From: Actinomadura physcomitrii
Lineage (GTDB): Bacteria > Actinomycetota > Actinomycetes > Streptosporangiales > Streptosporangiaceae
Direction of reading: 5' to 3'
Assembly: GCF_008923205.2 (NCBI RefSeq)
Contig: NZ_WBMS02000017.1
Location: 1-64,000, forward strand
Length of the DNA stretch: 64,000 nucleotides
The translations under genes and the position numbers were made by a program. How positions within the stretch are numbered: the stretch's first letter is position 1; the number at the start of each line of letters is the position of its first letter. The notes under the pieces are model-generated. The model searched no databases. It had not been told where the DNA came from and saw only the letters and a list, made by a program, of their open reading frames with translations. Below, in pieces: positions 43,149-52,816 of the stretch.

Positions 43149-45263
43149 GTGACCCAAACGGCGACCGAGACGCCCGCCCGTCCGGCGACGCTCACTCCGC
43201 TCGTCTCGCCGCGTTCGATCGCGGTGGTCGGCGCGTCCGACCAGCCGGCCCGCATCGGCGGACGCATCCTCGCCCGCCTCAAGGAGACCTACGGCGGCGG
43301 AATCTTCCCGGTGAACAGCTCCCGCACGACCGTGCAGGACCTGCCGGCCTTCCCCGACATTTCCGCGGTTCCCGAGCCGGTCGACCTCGCCATCGTCGCC
43401 GCGCCGGGCCCTGCGGTCCCGCAGATCGCCCGGGACGCCGCCGCGCAGGGCGTCGGTGCCCTGCTCGTCCTGTCGGCCGGCTTCGGCGAGGTCGGTGAGG
43501 AGGGACGCCGCGCTCAGGACGAGCTCGTGGCGATCGGCAGGGCGTCGGGGATGCGGATCTGCGGTCCGAACTGCATCGGCATCATGAACCTGACGATCGG
43601 GCTCCGCGCGGTCTTCTCCACCATCACCGGCGTCCCGCAGGAGACGGGGAACGTCGGCATCGTCAGCCAGAGCGGCGGCTTCGGCATGGGGATGTTCGAG
43701 ACGGCCCAGCAGTCCGGGCTGGGCGTGTCCTACATGCTCGCCACAGGTAATGAAGCGGACGTGACCTGCGGTGAGATGGTCGCCCACCTGGTCGAACAGC
43801 CTGATGTGCAGGTCGTCGGCCTCTTCATGGAGGGGGTGCGCAAGCCCGGCACGCTCATGGCCGCGGCACGCCGCGCGGTCGAACTGGGCAAGCCGATCCT
43901 CGCCGTTCGCACTGGCCGGTCCACGGTCGGCGCCCGGGCTGCGGCCAGCCACACCGGCGCGTTGTCCTCCGCCGACGACGTGGTTTCGGCCGCTTTCGAG
44001 GCGGCGGGCATCATCCGGGTGGACGGGCCGGCCGAACTAGTGGAGTTCGCCCGTGTCTTCTCGGCCGGACGCCGACCGCGCGGCAGGCGCCTCGCGGTCA
44101 TTACCTCCAGTGGTGGCGCGGGCGTGTTGATGGCCGACGCCGCGGAAAGCGCCGGACTGGAGATGCCGAGTCCGGCCGGGTCCCTTGAGGGCGAACTCGC
44201 TTCGCTGGTGCCTTCATTCGGGTCGATCGCCAATCCCATCGACCCGACCGCACAGATCGTCAACGACCAGTCGATGCTCCGGGAGCTGTTCACCAAGGTC
44301 GCCGCGGCGCCGGACTATGACATGGTCGTCGTCGCCGGCGCCGCGCGGGGCCTGGGATCCCAGCTCCGCGACACGATGCAGGCGGCGAACGAGGCCACCC
44401 CTAAGCCGTTCGCGGTGTGGGCGAGCCAGCCGGACGTCGCGCGCGACCTCATGGGACGCGGCGTCACGGCCTGCCATGACCCCAATCTGCTGATTCGTGC
44501 CATGGGGGCACTGGCCCGGTACCAGGAGAGCCGCGAGCGCCTGCTGAAGGAACCCGCTCGCCCGGAGGGCGGTGTTCCAGCCCCGGATGCGCCTTCGCGC
44601 TCGCTCGCCGAGCACGTCTCCCGGCGTTATCTGACCGAGGCCGGCATCCCGGTGCCCCCCGAGCGGATCGTGGTCGACGCCGCGGAAGCAGAAGCCGCCG
44701 CGGCCGAGCTCGGCGGCCGGGTCGTGATGAAGCTCAGCGCCGGATGGCTCACCCACAAGAGCGAGCACGGTGCCGTACGGGTCGGTCTGTCGGACCCTGT
44801 CGAGCTCCGAGCGTCGTTCGAACAGCTCACCGGCGTGGCGGAGACATTGCGCCCCGATGGCGCGCCCGCCGCCGAAGTCCTGGTGCAGCGGATGGCCGAG
44901 CCGGGCCCGGAGCTGGTCTGCGGCCTTTTCACCGATCCGACTTTCGGGCCGGTGATCACGGTGGGGCTCGGCGGGACGCTCGTCGAGATCACCAGGGACA
45001 GGCGGCTGGGACTCGCTCCGGTCAGCCGGGCGGAGGCCGAGCGGCTCGTCGGCGAGCTCTCCGGAGGACGTCTGGTCGGTGCGGCTCGCGGACTCACCCG
45101 CGAGCAGGCCACCGGCGTGGCCGATGTGCTCGTCACGCTCGGGGAGATCGCCCGCAGCCATCCCGAGGTCCGCGAACTCGAGCTGAACCCGCTCATCGTC
45201 GGCCCGTCGGGCGTCGTCGCGGTGGACGCCCTCGCGGTGGTGGCGGGAGACGGGCCATGCTGA
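43149..45263 (+). CDS. Acetate-CoA ligase family protein (NDP-forming acyl-CoA synthetase)
   Basis: 704 residues; CoA-binding domain (about 15-115, VSPRSIAVVGASDQPARIGG), flavodoxin-like domains (phospho-His loop AASHTGAL), ATP-grasp domain (about 490-695, VVMKLSAGWLTHKSEHGAVR). GTG 43149 has AAGGAG 8 nt upstream. Paralogue of 5907-8039. Acid activation at the cost of ATP to ADP. It overlaps the following permease gene by 7 nt, tying activation to import. Confidence 0.88.
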   Translation: MTQTATETPARPATLTPLVSPRSIAVVGASDQPARIGGRILARLKETYGGGIFPVNSSRTTVQDLPAFPDISAVPEPVDLAIVAAPGPAVPQIARDAAAQGVGALLVLSAGFGEVGEEGRRAQDELVAIGRASGMRICGPNCIGIMNLTIGLRAVFSTITGVPQETGNVGIVSQSGGFGMGMFETAQQSGLGVSYMLATGNEADVTCGEMVAHLVEQPDVQVVGLFMEGVRKPGTLMAAARRAVELGKPILAVRTGRSTVGARAAASHTGALSSADDVVSAAFEAAGIIRVDGPAELVEFARVFSAGRRPRGRRLAVITSSGGAGVLMADAAESAGLEMPSPAGSLEGELASLVPSFGSIANPIDPTAQIVNDQSMLRELFTKVAAAPDYDMVVVAGAARGLGSQLRDTMQAANEATPKPFAVWASQPDVARDLMGRGVTACHDPNLLIRAMGALARYQESRERLLKEPARPEGGVPAPDAPSRSLAEHVSRRYLTEAGIPVPPERIVVDAAEAEAAAAELGGRVVMKLSAGWLTHKSEHGAVRVGLSDPVELRASFEQLTGVAETLRPDGAPAAEVLVQRMAEPGPELVCGLFTDPTFGPVITVGLGGTLVEITRDRRLGLAPVSRAEAERLVGELSGGRLVGAARGLTREQATGVADVLVTLGEIARSHPEVRELELNPLIVGPSGVVAVDALAVVAGDGPC

Positions 45264-46201
45264 GGACGGTCGTCATCCGGCTGCTGGCGATGATCCCGCT
45301 GGTCTTCCTCGTGGCGACGGGGGTCTTCTTCCTCAGCCAGCTGTCCGACGTCGACCCCGCCGAGAACATCGTCGGGCCCGACGCGTCCGCCACCCAGGTT
45401 GCGGCGGTCCGCGCCGAACTGGGCCTGGACCGTCCCGTGCTGGAGCAGTACACCGACTGGCTGTCCGGAGCCGTCCACGGTGATCTCGGCCAGTCGCTCT
45501 ACACGAAGGCCGACGTGGCGACCTCGCTGATGCAGTCGCTCCCGGTCACGCTCTCGCTGACCTTCGGTGGGCTGCTGGTCGGACTGCTGCTCGGCGTGCC
45601 GTCGGGGATATGGAGCGCGCTGCGCGCGGGCCGCGCCGGAGACAAGGCGATCAGCCTGGTCGCCACGGTCGGGCAGGCGGTGCCCGGCTTCTGGCTGGGA
45701 CTCCTACTGATCTTCGCGTTCGCGATCCGGATGCCCTGGTTCCCGTCCATCGGGTATGTCCCGATCGACCAGGACCCCGCCGGCTGGCTGCGCAGCCTGA
45801 CACTGCCCTCGATCTCGCTCGGCCTGGTCGCCGCGGCCGCGATCTCCCGGCAGACCAGGTCCAGCATGATCGGCGTCCTGCAGCAGGAGTACGTGCGGAC
45901 GGCGCTGAGCAAGGGCCTGTCCAAGCGCCGCGTCGTCGTCAAGCATGCGCTGAAGAACGCGGCCGTGCCGATCGTCACGGTCCTCTCCTTCCAGGTGACG
46001 ACCTTGCTCGGCGGCTCGATCGTCATCGAGCGGCTGTTCGCCATGCCCGGCCTCGGGCAGCTGGCTATCAACGCGGTGCTGCGCCGCGACCCCGATGTCA
46101 TCCAAGGGATCGTCGTGCTCACCGTCATCGTGGTCGTCCTCGTCAACGTGCTGCTCGACCTCTCCTATGCATGGCTCAATCCCAAGGTGCGTGCGGTATG
46201 A
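45257..46201 (+). CDS. Dipeptide/oligopeptide-type ABC transporter permease (DppB-like)
   Basis: 314 residues. N-terminal membrane helix (VVIRLLAMIPLVFLVATGVFFLSQL), DppB-type periplasmic segment (GLDRPVLEQYTDWLSGAVHGDLGQSL), and the EAA coupling loop (EYVRTALSKGLSKRRVVVKHALKNA). Inner-membrane channel subunit for the operon's importer. Its partner is the permease half of the next gene. The start overlaps the synthetase gene by 7 nt and its stop overlaps the next start. Confidence 0.9.
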   Translation: MLRTVVIRLLAMIPLVFLVATGVFFLSQLSDVDPAENIVGPDASATQVAAVRAELGLDRPVLEQYTDWLSGAVHGDLGQSLYTKADVATSLMQSLPVTLSLTFGGLLVGLLLGVPSGIWSALRAGRAGDKAISLVATVGQAVPGFWLGLLLIFAFAIRMPWFPSIGYVPIDQDPAGWLRSLTLPSISLGLVAAAAISRQTRSSMIGVLQQEYVRTALSKGLSKRRVVVKHALKNAAVPIVTVLSFQVTTLLGGSIVIERLFAMPGLGQLAINAVLRRDPDVIQGIVVLTVIVVVLVNVLLDLSYAWLNPKVRAV

Positions 46202-48204
46202 CCGAGGCGCTCGCGACCGAGACGACCGGCGCCTCCGGGAATACGGAGCGCTCCCGGGCACGGCTGACCGCCCGCCTGCTGCGTTCGAAGGCGACGTTGT
46301 TCTGGGCGGCCGTGGTCCTGCTGGTCGCGATCTGCGCGGTACTCGCCCCGCTGATCGCCCCGTACGACCCGCTCAAGGGCGACATCCGTGACGGGCTGCT
46401 CGCCCCGTCCGCCCACCACTGGCTGGGCACCGACAAGCTCGGCAGGGACGTGCTGTCCCGTCTGCTTTATGGGGCACGGACGGCGCTGCTGTCGGCCGTC
46501 GAGGCGGTCGGGATCGCCGCGGTGATCGGTATCCCGCTCGGTCTGGTGTCGGGCTACCTCGGCGGCTGGACCGACCGGATCCTGATGCGGATCGTCGAGG
46601 GCGTCATGTCGGTGCCGTTCCTGGTGCTCGCCATCGCGCTGATCTCCGTACTCGGGCCCGGCCTGTGGAAGTCCATGGCCGTCGTCGGCGTGGTCTACGC
46701 GATGACCCTGATGCGGCTGGTCCGCGGCGAGGCGTTGGCCGCTCGCGAGGAACTCTATGTCGACGGGGTCCGGGTGGTCGGCGCCGGGAGCGGAAGGATC
46801 GTGTTCCGGCACATCCTGCCCAACATCACCCCGCCGCTGATCGTGCAGATCACGTTGATGATCGCCGGAGCGATCATCGCGGAGGCCACGCTCTCCTTCC
46901 TCGGGCTCGGCGCGCAGGCCGGTGAGGCGAGCTGGGGCTCGATGCTGTCGGACGCGCAGGCGAGCATCCGCGAGAGCTTCTTCCTGGCACTGCCGCCGGG
47001 GTTCGCGATCCTGTTCACGGTCCTGGCGTTCAACCAGGTCGGGGACGGGGTCCGCGACCTGTTCGCGCGGGAGGCCAAAGCCGGCTCGCTGGGCGTGAAT
47101 CCAGTGCTGAGAGCCACCGGCCACAGGGAGACGCCACCGGCGGGCGCCACCGTGGACGACCCCGTCCTGAGCGTCCGCGACCTCACGGTCTCGTTCCCGC
47201 AGCCGGGTGCGGGGCGGGTCACGGTCGTGCAGGGAGTCTCCCTGGACGTCGGCAGGGGGGAGATCGTCGGCCTGGTCGGCGAGTCCGGCAGCGGGAAGAG
47301 CGTCACGGCGATGTCGCTGCTCGGCCTCGTTCCCGATCCGGGACGGGTGCGGGCGACGTCCATCCGCCTGGACGATCGGGACCTGGCCGGGCTGACGTTC
47401 GATGAGTTGCGCAAGGTGCGCGGCGGCGAGGTCGGCGTGGTCTTCCAGGAGCCGATCGCCAGCCTGAACCCCGCGTACACAGTGGGAGACCAGGTCGCCG
47501 AGGTGCTCCGCGAGCACGAGGGGCTGAGCCGGGCGAAGGCGCGTGAGCGCGTGGTGAACCTGTTCGACCAGGTGCACATACCGGACCCGGCCGCGCGCCT
47601 CGGCGACTATCCGCACCAGTTCTCGGGTGGCATGGCGCAGCGCGTGATGATCGCGATGGCGCTGGCCTGCGGCCCCCGGCTGCTGGTCGCGGACGAGCCG
47701 ACCACCGCACTGGACGTCACCGTGCAGGGGCAGGTGCTCGACCTGCTGCTGGAACTGCGTGAGCGGACCGGCATGTCCATCCTGGTGATCACCCACGACC
47801 TCGGTGTGGTCGCCGACGTCGCGGACCGCGTCGCCGTGATGTACGCCGGGCAGCTCGTCGAGTGCGGGCCCACCGAGGAGGTCTTCCGCCGGCCGTCGCA
47901 TCCGTACACCGAGGGCCTGTTGACCTCACTGCCGCGCAATGTGCGCCGTGCAGGTCGGTTGCCGTCGATTCCGGGCGTGGTGCCGCCACCGAGCGCGTGG
48001 CCCGAGGGCTGCCACTTCGCGGCGCGATGCGCGCACGCTCGGCCGGAATGTGCGGCCGGGCCGATCGAGTTGGCGGCCGGAGGACGGGACCGAGCGGTCC
48101 GCTGCGTCCGTTCCAGAGAGCTCACCCTGACCGGCGTCCGTGCGTTCGACGTCGCCCCATCCGCCGCGCCTTCGGCGTCCGTCCGGATCGAGAAGAAGCC
48201 ATGA
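46198..48204 (+). CDS. Fused ABC transporter permease and ATPase (DppC-DppD)
   Basis: 668 residues. Residues about 25-300 are a DppC-type permease (SAHHWLGTDKLGRDVLSRLLYGAR; EELYVDGVRVVGAGSGRIVFRHILPN). Residues about 320-650 are a DppD-type ATPase with Walker A GESGSGKSVTAMSLL, signature FSGGMAQRVMIAMAL, Walker B RLLVADEPTTALDVT and the Cys-containing oligopeptide C-terminal motif (GCHFAARCAHARPEC). ATG 46198 in an ATGA overlap. One chain combines what are usually two subunits of an importer. Confidence 0.9.
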   Translation: MTEALATETTGASGNTERSRARLTARLLRSKATLFWAAVVLLVAICAVLAPLIAPYDPLKGDIRDGLLAPSAHHWLGTDKLGRDVLSRLLYGARTALLSAVEAVGIAAVIGIPLGLVSGYLGGWTDRILMRIVEGVMSVPFLVLAIALISVLGPGLWKSMAVVGVVYAMTLMRLVRGEALAAREELYVDGVRVVGAGSGRIVFRHILPNITPPLIVQITLMIAGAIIAEATLSFLGLGAQAGEASWGSMLSDAQASIRESFFLALPPGFAILFTVLAFNQVGDGVRDLFAREAKAGSLGVNPVLRATGHRETPPAGATVDDPVLSVRDLTVSFPQPGAGRVTVVQGVSLDVGRGEIVGLVGESGSGKSVTAMSLLGLVPDPGRVRATSIRLDDRDLAGLTFDELRKVRGGEVGVVFQEPIASLNPAYTVGDQVAEVLREHEGLSRAKARERVVNLFDQVHIPDPAARLGDYPHQFSGGMAQRVMIAMALACGPRLLVADEPTTALDVTVQGQVLDLLLELRERTGMSILVITHDLGVVADVADRVAVMYAGQLVECGPTEEVFRRPSHPYTEGLLTSLPRNVRRAGRLPSIPGVVPPPSAWPEGCHFAARCAHARPECAAGPIELAAGGRDRAVRCVRSRELTLTGVRAFDVAPSAAPSASVRIEKKP

Positions 48205-49238
48205 CGATCATGAAGGGCAGCTCCGCCGCGGCCGGCGCCGACCTGCTGCGGGTGCGGAATCTGACCGTCACGTTCGCTGGACGCCGCAGCGCCACCTGGC
48301 GGCGGCCCGGCGCGGTGGTCGCCGTCAACGATCTGGACCTCGACCTCACGTCCGGAGAGACACTCGGACTGGTCGGCGAGTCGGGGTCGGGGAAGTCCAC
48401 CACGGCGCGGGCGATTCTCCGGCTGCTGCGACCGTCCGGAGGAACCATCGAGGCCGCGGGGTTCGCGGTCGGCGCGTTCGGGCGGCGCGTGCCGCTGGAG
48501 TACCGCCGCGCCGTGCAAGCGGTGTTCCAGGATCCGCTGGGTTCCCTCGACCCGACCAAGGTGATCGGAGACATCCTCGCCGAGCCCCTGGCCGTCCACT
48601 TCGGCCTGCGCGGGACGGAACGGGACCGGCGCGTGGCCACGCTCCTGGACCAGGTCGGGCTCGCCGGTCATCACCTCCGCCGCTACCCCTACGAGTTGTC
48701 GGGTGGGCAACGGCAGCGGGTCTCGATCGCTCGCGCGCTGGCGGTCGAGCCGAAACTGATCATTCTGGACGAGCCGGTGAGCGCACTGGACGTGTCCGTG
48801 CAGAGCCAGGTCGTCAACCTCCTGGAGGACGTTCAGGAACGCACCGGTGTGGCGTACCTGTTCGTCGCGCACGACCTCGCCGTCGTGCGGCACGCCTGCG
48901 ACCGGATCGCCGTGATGTACCGAAGCCGCATCGTGGAGGAGGGCCCGGCCGACCGGATCTGCGAGGCCCCGGCGCACCCCTATACCGAGGCCCTGCTGGC
49001 GGCCGTCCCGGATCCCGACCCGGCCCGCCAGCGCATCCAGCGGACCCGGCGACGAGAAATGCGCGCGACCGCTCCCGTCGGCGCCGTCCCGGCGGCCGGG
49101 TGCCCGTTCGCCTCCCGATGCCCTCACCGGATGCCGGTGTGCACCGAATCCTTCCCCGACTGGAGCCCTGTCACAGGCGGCGGCCGAGTGGCCTGCCACC
49201 TGCACAGCGGTTCACCTACCACCCCGGAGGAGACATGA
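48201..49238 (+). CDS. ABC transporter ATP-binding protein (DppF/OppF-like)
   Basis: 345 residues. Walker A GESGSGKSTTARAIL, FQDPLGSLDP Q-loop, signature LSGGQRQRVSIARAL, Walker B LIILDEPVSALDVS, and the C-terminal GCPFASRCPHRMPVC motif. ATG 48201 in an ATGA overlap. Second ATPase of the importer, pairing with the ATPase half of the preceding fusion. No transporter gene is missing from the set. Confidence 0.9.
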   Translation: MTIMKGSSAAAGADLLRVRNLTVTFAGRRSATWRRPGAVVAVNDLDLDLTSGETLGLVGESGSGKSTTARAILRLLRPSGGTIEAAGFAVGAFGRRVPLEYRRAVQAVFQDPLGSLDPTKVIGDILAEPLAVHFGLRGTERDRRVATLLDQVGLAGHHLRRYPYELSGGQRQRVSIARALAVEPKLIILDEPVSALDVSVQSQVVNLLEDVQERTGVAYLFVAHDLAVVRHACDRIAVMYRSRIVEEGPADRICEAPAHPYTEALLAAVPDPDPARQRIQRTRRREMRATAPVGAVPAAGCPFASRCPHRMPVCTESFPDWSPVTGGGRVACHLHSGSPTTPEET

Positions 49239-50827
49239 CGATCCGGAACCCGGCCATGGGCCGAGCGCTCGCGGCGGCGGCCGCGCTCGCGGCGGCCCTC
49301 GCATTGACCGCCTGCGGTGGCGGCGCGACAGGAGGCGGGGCCGCGGGCTCGCTGATCGACAGCACCGGTGCGCCCGCCTCGCCCACCGGCACGCTGCGCT
49401 TCGCCGCGTGGCAGGAGACGCCATCGATGGATCCGGCGCGCACCACCACACAGAACGGCGCGCTGATCTTCCCTGAGTACGACACGCTCACAGTCGTCGA
49501 CGGCAAGTTCGACCCGAAGCCGTGGCTGGCGACGTCCTGGTCCCAGCCCGACCCCCGGACGTGGGAGTTCAAGCTCCGCTCCGACGTGACCTTCCACGAC
49601 GGCTCCAAGTTCGACGCCGAGACCGTCAAGCTCAACCTCGACCGGGCCAGGAAGGTCACCGGCGGCCCGTACACCAACATCTACGCCCCGATCACGTCGG
49701 TGAAGGTCGTGGACCCGGCCACGGTGGACGTGTCGTTCTCCGAGCCGCAACCCGATTTCCCCTACAGCATGTCCACGGTCGCCGGAGCGATGATCAGTCC
49801 GAAGGCGATCAGGGAAGGCACGGACCTGACCCGCACGGCGGCGGGCAGTGGCGGCTGGATCTGGCAGAAGGACGCCCACAAGGAGGGCGCCGAGCACGTC
49901 TACAAGGCGAACCCGAACTACTGGAACAAGGCCGCCGTCCGGGCGCAGACGATCGACGTGAAGATCATTCAGGAGGACAACGCCCGGCTGAACGCCGTGC
50001 AGACAGGCCAGATCGATGTGATGGGGACGCTGCAGCCGGGCCAGATGCAGCCGGCCCAGTCCGCCGGCCTCAGGGTGCTGTCCGACTTCACGTTCACCGG
50101 CACGTTTCTGATCATGGACCGGAGCGGGAAGAAGGTGCCGGCCCTCGCCAAGCCGCAGGTCAGGCAGGCCATCGGCCTGCTGCTGGACCGGGACGCCTAC
50201 AACAAGGCGCTGCTATCGGGCAAGGGCGACTCCAAGGGTGGCGGTTTCGCGGCGCCGGGCTCGCGCTGGTACGACGCCTCGCTCGACTCGCTGAACAGGC
50301 CGGACACCGCGAAGGCCAAGCAGCTGCTCGCCCAGGCCGGCTATCCGAACGGCTTCACCTTCGAGGTCGGCAACGCCCCGGTCGTCCGGCAGATGAACGA
50401 GACCATCGCGCAGCTGCTGAAAGAGGGCGGCATCACGATGAAGATCACCGATGTCGCCGACGGCCAGTACACGGCGGAGGTCCGCAAGGGGCGCTTCCCG
50501 GCGGGCTACTTCGTGCCGACCTCCATCGACCCGTACCAGTGGTGGAGCCGGACGATCTCCAACAACGGCATCTACAACTCCTTCGGGCTGAAGGATCTCG
50601 CCGACCTGGAGAGCGTCTACGACGAGGCCCGTGCGATGACCGGAGACGACGCTCGGAAGCCGCTGATCAGCCGGTTGCAGAAGGAGACCGTCGAGCGCGG
50701 TGTCGCGTTCCCGCTGAGCCAGAACCCGCGGGCGGCCGCCCTGACGGCCTCTGTGCACGCGTCGCAGCAGCCGATTTTTGCTCCAGAGGACATAGCCCCT
50801 CGCCCCCACTTCCTCTGGACAAAGTAA
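49235..50827 (+). CDS. ABC transporter substrate-binding lipoprotein (DppA/OppA type, SBP family 5)
   Basis: 530 residues. Lipoprotein signal with LTAC lipobox (Cys27), then a family 5 binding fold (LRFAAWQETPSMDPARTTTQ, SWSQPDPRTWEFKLRSDVTFHDGSKFDAETVKLNLDRA split over two strands, QAIGLLLDRDAYNKALLSGKG). ATG 49235 overlaps the ATPase gene and follows GGAGGAGAC. Family members bind peptides, nickel chelates, opines, bile acids and other anions; the catabolic operon suggests a carboxylate or its conjugate. Confidence 0.9.
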   Translation: MTIRNPAMGRALAAAAALAAALALTACGGGATGGGAAGSLIDSTGAPASPTGTLRFAAWQETPSMDPARTTTQNGALIFPEYDTLTVVDGKFDPKPWLATSWSQPDPRTWEFKLRSDVTFHDGSKFDAETVKLNLDRARKVTGGPYTNIYAPITSVKVVDPATVDVSFSEPQPDFPYSMSTVAGAMISPKAIREGTDLTRTAAGSGGWIWQKDAHKEGAEHVYKANPNYWNKAAVRAQTIDVKIIQEDNARLNAVQTGQIDVMGTLQPGQMQPAQSAGLRVLSDFTFTGTFLIMDRSGKKVPALAKPQVRQAIGLLLDRDAYNKALLSGKGDSKGGGFAAPGSRWYDASLDSLNRPDTAKAKQLLAQAGYPNGFTFEVGNAPVVRQMNETIAQLLKEGGITMKITDVADGQYTAEVRKGRFPAGYFVPTSIDPYQWWSRTISNNGIYNSFGLKDLADLESVYDEARAMTGDDARKPLISRLQKETVERGVAFPLSQNPRAAALTASVHASQQPIFAPEDIAPRPHFLWTK

Positions 50828-50830
50828 TCT

Positions 50831-52816
50831 ATGTTCACGAAGTCACCTAACTGGATGGGTCGCGTGGACGAACTGACTCCGACGGCATGGCTGTTCGACG
50901 TGGACGGCACCCTGCTGGACTCCGTGACCGGGACGTCTCTGCGTCCGCTGGCCAGGGAGTTGCTCAGCGGTCTGGCCGAGCGGGGGGTGCCCGTCCTGCT
51001 CTGGAGCGCGGGCGGCGCCGACTACGCGCGCCGCCGCGCCGACGGCGCGGGCCTCACCGGATACGTCGTGGCCGTGCACGAGAAGGAACGGCGGGACGGT
51101 GATGGCCGCTGGGTCCTGCCCGACCTGCCACCAGAGCACATCCCCGCAGTCCTCGTGGACGACCAGCCGGACGAGCTTCCCCTGGCCGGGGAGGTGGTGG
51201 GGGTCTCGCCGTACGTCGGCCCGAATCCGCGCGACACCGGACTCGCCTCCCTGCTGGCAAGGCTTGCGCACCCCAGCGAGCCGGTCCGGGTGCTCGAACG
51301 AAGGGAACCCATGAACGACGTCGGCCCCGATTGCGGGCGGCCCCTGTCGGTGCGGCTGCGCCGGATGATCGCCATCGATCCTTCGGCGACCGCTCTCACG
51401 TTCGGTGATCGGACCTACCTGTGGTCCTATCACCGCGAGGCGATCGAGGATCTGGAGCAGCTGCTGGACGGGACGGGCGCAAGGCGCATCGGCATCGTGC
51501 TGCGCAACCGTCCCCCACACGTGGCGGCACTGATCGCCGTGCTGGCGACGGGCCGTGAGGTCATCACTCTCAGCCCGTTCCACGGGGACTCCGGACTGGC
51601 CGAGGACATCGCGGCACTCGCTCCGCAGGCCGTCATCGCCGATCCGGAGGATTGGGCCAGGGAGGGCGTCGCTACCGCGGTGCGGGGGGTGCGGGCGGTT
51701 GCGATCGAGACCGGCGACGCCCGCGCCCTCATCCGGCACGCGACCGACTGGACTCCGGATCCGCGCCCGGCCGAGGTCTCCGACGTGGCGATCCTGATGC
51801 TCACCAGCGGGACCACCGGCAAGCCCAAGCGGGTTGAGTTGACCTACGACCGTTTCACTGCGGCGTTCAACGCCGCTGGCACGGGCGCCGCGATGGACGC
51901 AGAGGCGCGCCTGCGCCTGGAGACCGGCATCCTGTGGGCGTCACTCGTGCACATCGGCGGCTTCTATTTCGCGGTGAGCGCCGTCCTTGAGGGGCGGGCC
52001 CTGGCGCTGATGGAGCGGTTCGACGTCGAGACCTGGACGGCCCTCGTCCGCGAGCATCGTCCCAAGATCATCGGACTGCCGCCTGCGGCCATGCGCATGG
52101 TCATGGACGCCGACGTCCCGCTCGACGTGTTCGACGGCGTGCGCGGGGTCCTGTCCGGGACCGCTCCGCTGGACCCCTCCGAGGCCGAACGCTTCGAGGC
52201 GCGCTATGGCGTTCCCGTGCTGACCAACTACGGCGCCACGGAGTTCGCCGGTGCCATCGCCGGCTGGCACCTGAAACTGCGCCGTGAATGGGGCCACCTG
52301 AAGAAGGGCAGTGTCGGGCGCCCCCACCCGGGCATCGAGCTGCGCATCGTCGACCGCGAGAGCGGAACGCCGCTGGGCACCGGCGAGATCGGAGTCCTGG
52401 AGGCGCGCGGAGGTCAGCTTCCGGGCGAGGGCTGGACGCGCACCACCGACCTGGCCTCCCTGGACGCGGACGGTTTCCTGTTCATCCACGGCCGTGCCGA
52501 CGACGCCATCAACCGGGGCGGTTTCAAGATCGTTCCGAGCGTCATCGAGGACGCGCTCAAAGCGCATCCGGCGGTCACCGACGCCTGCGCCGTCGGACTG
52601 CCCGACGAGCGGCTCGGCGAGGTTCCGGTCGCCGCGGTCAGCCTCCGTGCACCGGCCGAGGCCGCGGAACTCCGCGACTGGCTGGCAGGCCGGCTCGCCC
52701 GCTACCACCTGCCCACCGACATCAAGATCGTGGCCGAGCTGCCGCGCACCCCTTCCATGAAGATCAGCCGCCCGGACGTCCGGGCCCTCTTCGTCACCGA
52801 AAGGACCGCCCGATGA
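50831..52816 (+). CDS. HAD-like domain fused to AMP-forming acyl-CoA ligase
   Basis: 661 residues. Residues about 18-155 look like a small HAD-superfamily domain: DVDGTLLDS (Asp23, Asp25), the motif II-like LLWSAGG and the acidic VLVDDQPDE; I see no clear cap domain. Residues about 161-661 are an ANL ligase: LMLTSGTTGKPKRVELT, NYGATEFAGAIAGW, GRADDAINRGGFKI and a late Lys in PSMKISRPD. The two lie in one open frame with no stop, but ATG 51311 (residue 161, AAGGGA upstream) could also start a separate ligase. Start at 50831 is uncertain (no clear ribosome binding site). Confidence 0.82.
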   Translation: MFTKSPNWMGRVDELTPTAWLFDVDGTLLDSVTGTSLRPLARELLSGLAERGVPVLLWSAGGADYARRRADGAGLTGYVVAVHEKERRDGDGRWVLPDLPPEHIPAVLVDDQPDELPLAGEVVGVSPYVGPNPRDTGLASLLARLAHPSEPVRVLERREPMNDVGPDCGRPLSVRLRRMIAIDPSATALTFGDRTYLWSYHREAIEDLEQLLDGTGARRIGIVLRNRPPHVAALIAVLATGREVITLSPFHGDSGLAEDIAALAPQAVIADPEDWAREGVATAVRGVRAVAIETGDARALIRHATDWTPDPRPAEVSDVAILMLTSGTTGKPKRVELTYDRFTAAFNAAGTGAAMDAEARLRLETGILWASLVHIGGFYFAVSAVLEGRALALMERFDVETWTALVREHRPKIIGLPPAAMRMVMDADVPLDVFDGVRGVLSGTAPLDPSEAERFEARYGVPVLTNYGATEFAGAIAGWHLKLRREWGHLKKGSVGRPHPGIELRIVDRESGTPLGTGEIGVLEARGGQLPGEGWTRTTDLASLDADGFLFIHGRADDAINRGGFKIVPSVIEDALKAHPAVTDACAVGLPDERLGEVPVAAVSLRAPAEAAELRDWLAGRLARYHLPTDIKIVAELPRTPSMKISRPDVRALFVTERTAR

